Positions 61,283 through 64,000 of a stretch of DNA of 64,000 bases are shown here, piece after piece (positions within the stretch are counted from its first letter, which is position 1; every line of letters starts with the position of its first letter). This DNA is from an uncultured Eubacteriales bacterium (GTDB taxonomy: Bacteria > Bacillota > Clostridia > Oscillospirales > Oscillospiraceae). The stretch is taken from contig ONIG01000005.1 in NCBI GenBank assembly GCA_900317855.1, positions 1-64,000 of the forward strand, read 5' to 3'. Both the position numbers and the translations under genes were made by a program. Under the pieces are notes generated by a model. That model was not told where the DNA came from, searched no databases, and was given only the letters and a program-made list of their open reading frames with translations.

Positions 61283-64000
61283 TTACTCCAGCTCTTTGAG
61301 AGCAGCCAGAACTACCTCGGGCAGAGCGGGAACGCGGGTGATACGAGCGCCGGTGGCGTTGTAGATAGCGTTCAGGATTGCGGGGTGAGGAGCATCCAGA
61401 GGAGCCTCGCCGCAGCCGGCTGCGCCGTAGGGGCCATTGGGACGGTAGGTTTCAACATAGTGCAGCTCGATGTCATCGGGAACATCGTTGGGATAAGGAA
61501 TACCGCACTTGAGAAGGCTGGTGTGCTTGCTGAGATCCTCGAAGTCCTCAGTGAGAGCAAGACCGATGCCCTGTGCAAGACCACCGTAGAAGTTGCCGTC
61601 AACAAGGAGCTTGTTGAGGATGGTACCAACATCTGCAACGCAGGTGAACTTCTCAACCTTTACCTTACCGGTCTGAGTGTCAACACGGACCTCAGGCAGG
61701 AACAGGGTGTACATGTAGGTTGCGAAGGGCTCGCCCTGAGAGGTGGCCTGATCCACGGGATGGGTTGCACAGTAGTCGGTGACCCAGTTGCCCAGAACCT
61801 TGGTCTCGATGCCTTCGGCTACCATTTCGTCATAGGTGCGGAGAGTGCCATCCTCGCGCTTCATGGCGGCGATCAGGTTCTCTGCTGCCAGACGGCAGGC
61901 GTTACCGGACATGACCTGAGAGCGGGAGCCGCCGGCAGGACCGGAGTTGGGAGCGAGCTTGGTGTCGTTCATGACAAGTTTTATCTGCTCGGGCTTGATG
62001 CCGATCTGACGGAGAGTCTCATGTGCGGACTGGAGAACGCCCATGTCAGCGCCCTGACCATGGTCTTCCCAGCAGGCATACATGGTTACGGTGCCGTCGG
62101 GATTGAGCTCAGCATATGCCTGAGAGGAGTCAACACCGTCAAGGCCGCAGCCGTAAACACCGGAGGATACACCGATACCGTACTTGTAGCGGCCGTCGGA
62201 AGCTGCGTTCTTCTCTGCAACTCTCTTCTTGGCTGCCTCGTACAGAGGACGAGCCTTCTTGTACATTTCTTCAAGGCAGTAAACATCAGGTGCGTAACCG
62301 GTGGGAATGGTGGAGCCGGCAGATTCCTTGTAGCAGTTGAGCTCGCGGATATCGAAGGGATCCATGCCCATCTTGGCAGCCAGAACGTCAATGGCAATCT
62401 CAGAGCCCATAAAGGACTGGGGAGAGCCGTATGCACGGAAGGCGGAGCCCCATGCGTGGTTGGTGAAGACGGTCTGGGACTTGTTGCGGATGGAGGGGAT
62501 GTCGTAGCCTGCGCCGACAAACTGGCTCAGACGGTGAGTCAGCAGGTCGCCGAACTCAGAGTAAGGACCGTGGTCAACATAGTTATCGCCCCAGAGACCA
62601 AGGAGCTTGCCGTTTTCGTCGGCAGCGAGCTTGATGTGCATGAAGGCGGGAGAACGCTTACCGGTGTAAGTAATGTTCTGGAACTGGTTGAAGACCAGGG
62701 ATACGGGCTTGCCGGTGATCTTTGCGGCAGCGCCGAGGATGGCTTCGTTGGTGGGAGAGAACTTGTAGCCGAAGGTGCCGCCGGCATGGTTCTGGACGAT
62801 GCGGAGCTTGTCCATGGGAACGCCGATACCGTCAGCGATCATGGGCATATGCAGGTGGATACCGATGGACTTGGAGTGTACAGTGACCATTCCGTCTTCA
62901 TCGATGTAAGCATAGCCGCAGTCGGGCTCGAGGTGGAGGTGGGGCTGACGGGAGCAGTAGGACTCGATTTCTACTACATTGGGAGCAGCGTCAAAGTCAA
63001 TTTCGGGTCCCTTGATGCAGTTGGTCTCGTAGTAAGCATTGGGAACACCGGGATGGATTTCGATTGCGTCTTCTGCGATTGCATCCATTGCGTTCATGTA
63101 TGCGGGCAGCTCTTCGATTTCGACAACGACCTTGTCGGCAGCGGCGCGGGCGTGAGCCTCGGTGTCGGCAGCGACGATGGCAATAGCGTCACCAAACTGG
63201 AAAATCTTCTCGTCACAGAGGACGGGACGGTCCCAACCGTCGCACTTGTTGTTCAGAGGCAGCATGACAAGGCCGTTGATGCGGTTCTTGCCGCCGGCTG
63301 CAACGATGTCCTTGGCGGTGATGATCTGGTAAACACCGGGCATCTTTTCTGCTTCGCATGTGCAGACCTTCTTGATGTTTGCATGGCTGACCTTTGCCTG
63401 AACCAGAGCAAGTCTCAGGGTGCCTTCGGGCATCTTCAGAGCATCGTCTGCGCCGAAGTCCCAGGTGCCGGTGACCTTCTGTGCTGCGGAAGGACGGACA
63501 TACTTGGTGCCGATGATGGAGTCACCGGTGGGCTTGAACATCAGGTCTTCCTTGCTGATTTCGCCGCGGACTACGCGGGCTGCGTCCATAACAGCGTCAA
63601 CCAGGGGCTTGTAGCCGGTGCAACGACAGAGGTTGCGGTTCTTGTTGAACCAATCGCGTACTTCTTCGCGGGTGGGAGAGGGGTTGTTGTCAAGCAAAAC
63701 CTTTGCGCTCATGATAAAGCCGGGGGAGCAGAAGCCGCACTGTGCACAGCCGTGGGCCATCCATGCAACCTGCAGGGGATGCATATCGGAGATGGTGCCG
63801 ATACCCTCGATGGTGGTGATTTCTGCGCCGTCTTTAATCTTGCTCAGCTTCATGATGCAGGAGCGGGCGACCTTGCCGTCCACTATTACGTTACATGCGC
63901 CGCAATGACCTTCGCCGCAGCCGATTTTACAACCGGTCAGCAGCAGACGTTCACGCAGGAAGCTGGCGAGAGTTTCGTTCTCATCCACCAGAACTGTGCG
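61283..64000 (-). CDS. Molybdenum aldehyde oxidoreductase, MOP-like (5' end outside window)
   Basis: About 905 residues in view, homologous along its length to Desulfovibrio gigas aldehyde oxidoreductase (907 aa), so only ~15-20 N-terminal residues are missing. Two [2Fe-2S] sites are visible (CGEGHCGAC; CAQCGFCSPGF with CRCTGY), then the molybdopterin domains (GGTFGYKFSPTNEAIL, WGSAFRAYGSPQ, AWEDHGQGADMG-like, SGPAGGSRSQV) and the catalytic Glu in GCGEAPLDAPHPAIL. No FAD domain, so electrons leave through the Fe-S centres to another carrier. It oxidises aldehydes to carboxylates; the natural substrate is unknown. Confidence 0.93.
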   Translation of the reverse strand, partial: RTVLVDENETLASFLRERLLLTGCKIGCGEGHCGACNVIVDGKVARSCIMKLSKIKDGAEITTIEGIGTISDMHPLQVAWMAHGCAQCGFCSPGFIMSAKVLLDNNPSPTREEVRDWFNKNRNLCRCTGYKPLVDAVMDAARVVRGEISKEDLMFKPTGDSIIGTKYVRPSAAQKVTGTWDFGADDALKMPEGTLRLALVQAKVSHANIKKVCTCEAEKMPGVYQIITAKDIVAAGGKNRINGLVMLPLNNKCDGWDRPVLCDEKIFQFGDAIAIVAADTEAHARAAADKVVVEIEELPAYMNAMDAIAEDAIEIHPGVPNAYYETNCIKGPEIDFDAAPNVVEIESYCSRQPHLHLEPDCGYAYIDEDGMVTVHSKSIGIHLHMPMIADGIGVPMDKLRIVQNHAGGTFGYKFSPTNEAILGAAAKITGKPVSLVFNQFQNITYTGKRSPAFMHIKLAADENGKLLGLWGDNYVDHGPYSEFGDLLTHRLSQFVGAGYDIPSIRNKSQTVFTNHAWGSAFRAYGSPQSFMGSEIAIDVLAAKMGMDPFDIRELNCYKESAGSTIPTGYAPDVYCLEEMYKKARPLYEAAKKRVAEKNAASDGRYKYGIGVSSGVYGCGLDGVDSSQAYAELNPDGTVTMYACWEDHGQGADMGVLQSAHETLRQIGIKPEQIKLVMNDTKLAPNSGPAGGSRSQVMSGNACRLAAENLIAAMKREDGTLRTYDEMVAEGIETKVLGNWVTDYCATHPVDQATSQGEPFATYMYTLFLPEVRVDTQTGKVKVEKFTCVADVGTILNKLLVDGNFYGGLAQGIGLALTEDFEDLSKHTSLLKCGIPYPNDVPDDIELHYVETYRPNGPYGAAGCGEAPLDAPHPAILNAIYNATGARITRVPALPEVVLAALKELE

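Overview
The window reads as a chromosomal stretch from a GC-rich, spore-forming anaerobic Clostridia, most like an Oscillospiraceae/Ruminococcaceae gut bacterium. The evidence is the sporulation genes (spoIIID, spoVAD/AE, spoIIAA-AB-sigF), the 2-oxoacid:ferredoxin oxidoreductase, T-box and other Firmicutes leader controls, ireB, and the ricT/jag/yidC/yidD/rnpA/rpmH block. There is no rRNA, CRISPR array, phage or recognisable insertion sequence. One tRNA (Leu, UAG) is present. Species cannot be named from this sequence alone.

Layout. 1-8.1 kb: a minus-strand housekeeping block (ricT, holB, acpP, jag, yidC, yidD, rnpA, rpmH), a TPP-riboswitch-controlled thiT, a WYL regulator and an unknown protein. 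8.3-12 kb: phnDCE-type ABC importer behind a long structured leader I cannot assign to a riboswitch class. 12-13.4 kb: a more AT-rich patch of small proteins, one frameshifted in a G7 tract. 13.5-15.3 kb: spoIIID-spoVAD-spoVAE. 15.3-18.7 kb: korDABC operon led by a P-loop ATPase. 18.9-21.3 kb: formate/nitrite-type channel and the spoIIA operon. 21.4-31.4 kb: valS (T-box), a thioredoxin-reductase-like flavoprotein without a visible NADPH motif, glnS, pyrR-uraA, an aminotransferase and an EamA transporter. 31.5-35.2 kb: a candidate structured RNA abutting tRNA-Leu, a fluoride riboswitch that now drives a crcB/MocR chimeric pseudogene, a lipoprotein, and a T-box-controlled YkvI-like transporter. 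35.6-46.6 kb: DapF-like epimerase, rhomboid-like protein, rlmB, a P-type-ATPase-like protein with a ruined phosphorylation motif, an EF-G paralogue, an SGNH-like protein, pdp and unknown proteins. 46.6-53.8 kb: mazF without an adjacent antitoxin, alr, nnrD, T-box-pheST, ireB. 53.8-55.2 kb: a decayed boundary zone with a broken DUF4180 gene and a fragment of a 2-hydroxyacyl-CoA dehydratase subunit.

55.2-64 kb is the most interesting region. It is a tightly packed minus-strand cluster in visibly less GC-rich DNA: a molybdenum aldehyde oxidoreductase resembling Desulfovibrio gigas MOP (5' end outside the window), a large iron-sulfur/CCG-domain redox protein, a small Cys4 protein, a small methyltransferase, a C_GCAxxG_C_C protein, a radical SAM protein and an AMP-forming ligase-like protein. 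The gene set matches the Desulfovibrio DVU_1553-1559-type neighbourhood ('Trs' genes), whose joint function is not established to my knowledge. The simplest hypothesis is that the module builds, modifies or electronically couples a cofactor for the aldehyde oxidoreductase.

Regulation is unusually readable: near-consensus sigma-A promoters with 17-bp spacers, three T-boxes (valS, YkvI-like, pheST), TPP and fluoride riboswitches, a pyr attenuator, and many intrinsic terminators. In two places the stop codon of one gene is built into the -35 hexamer of the next.
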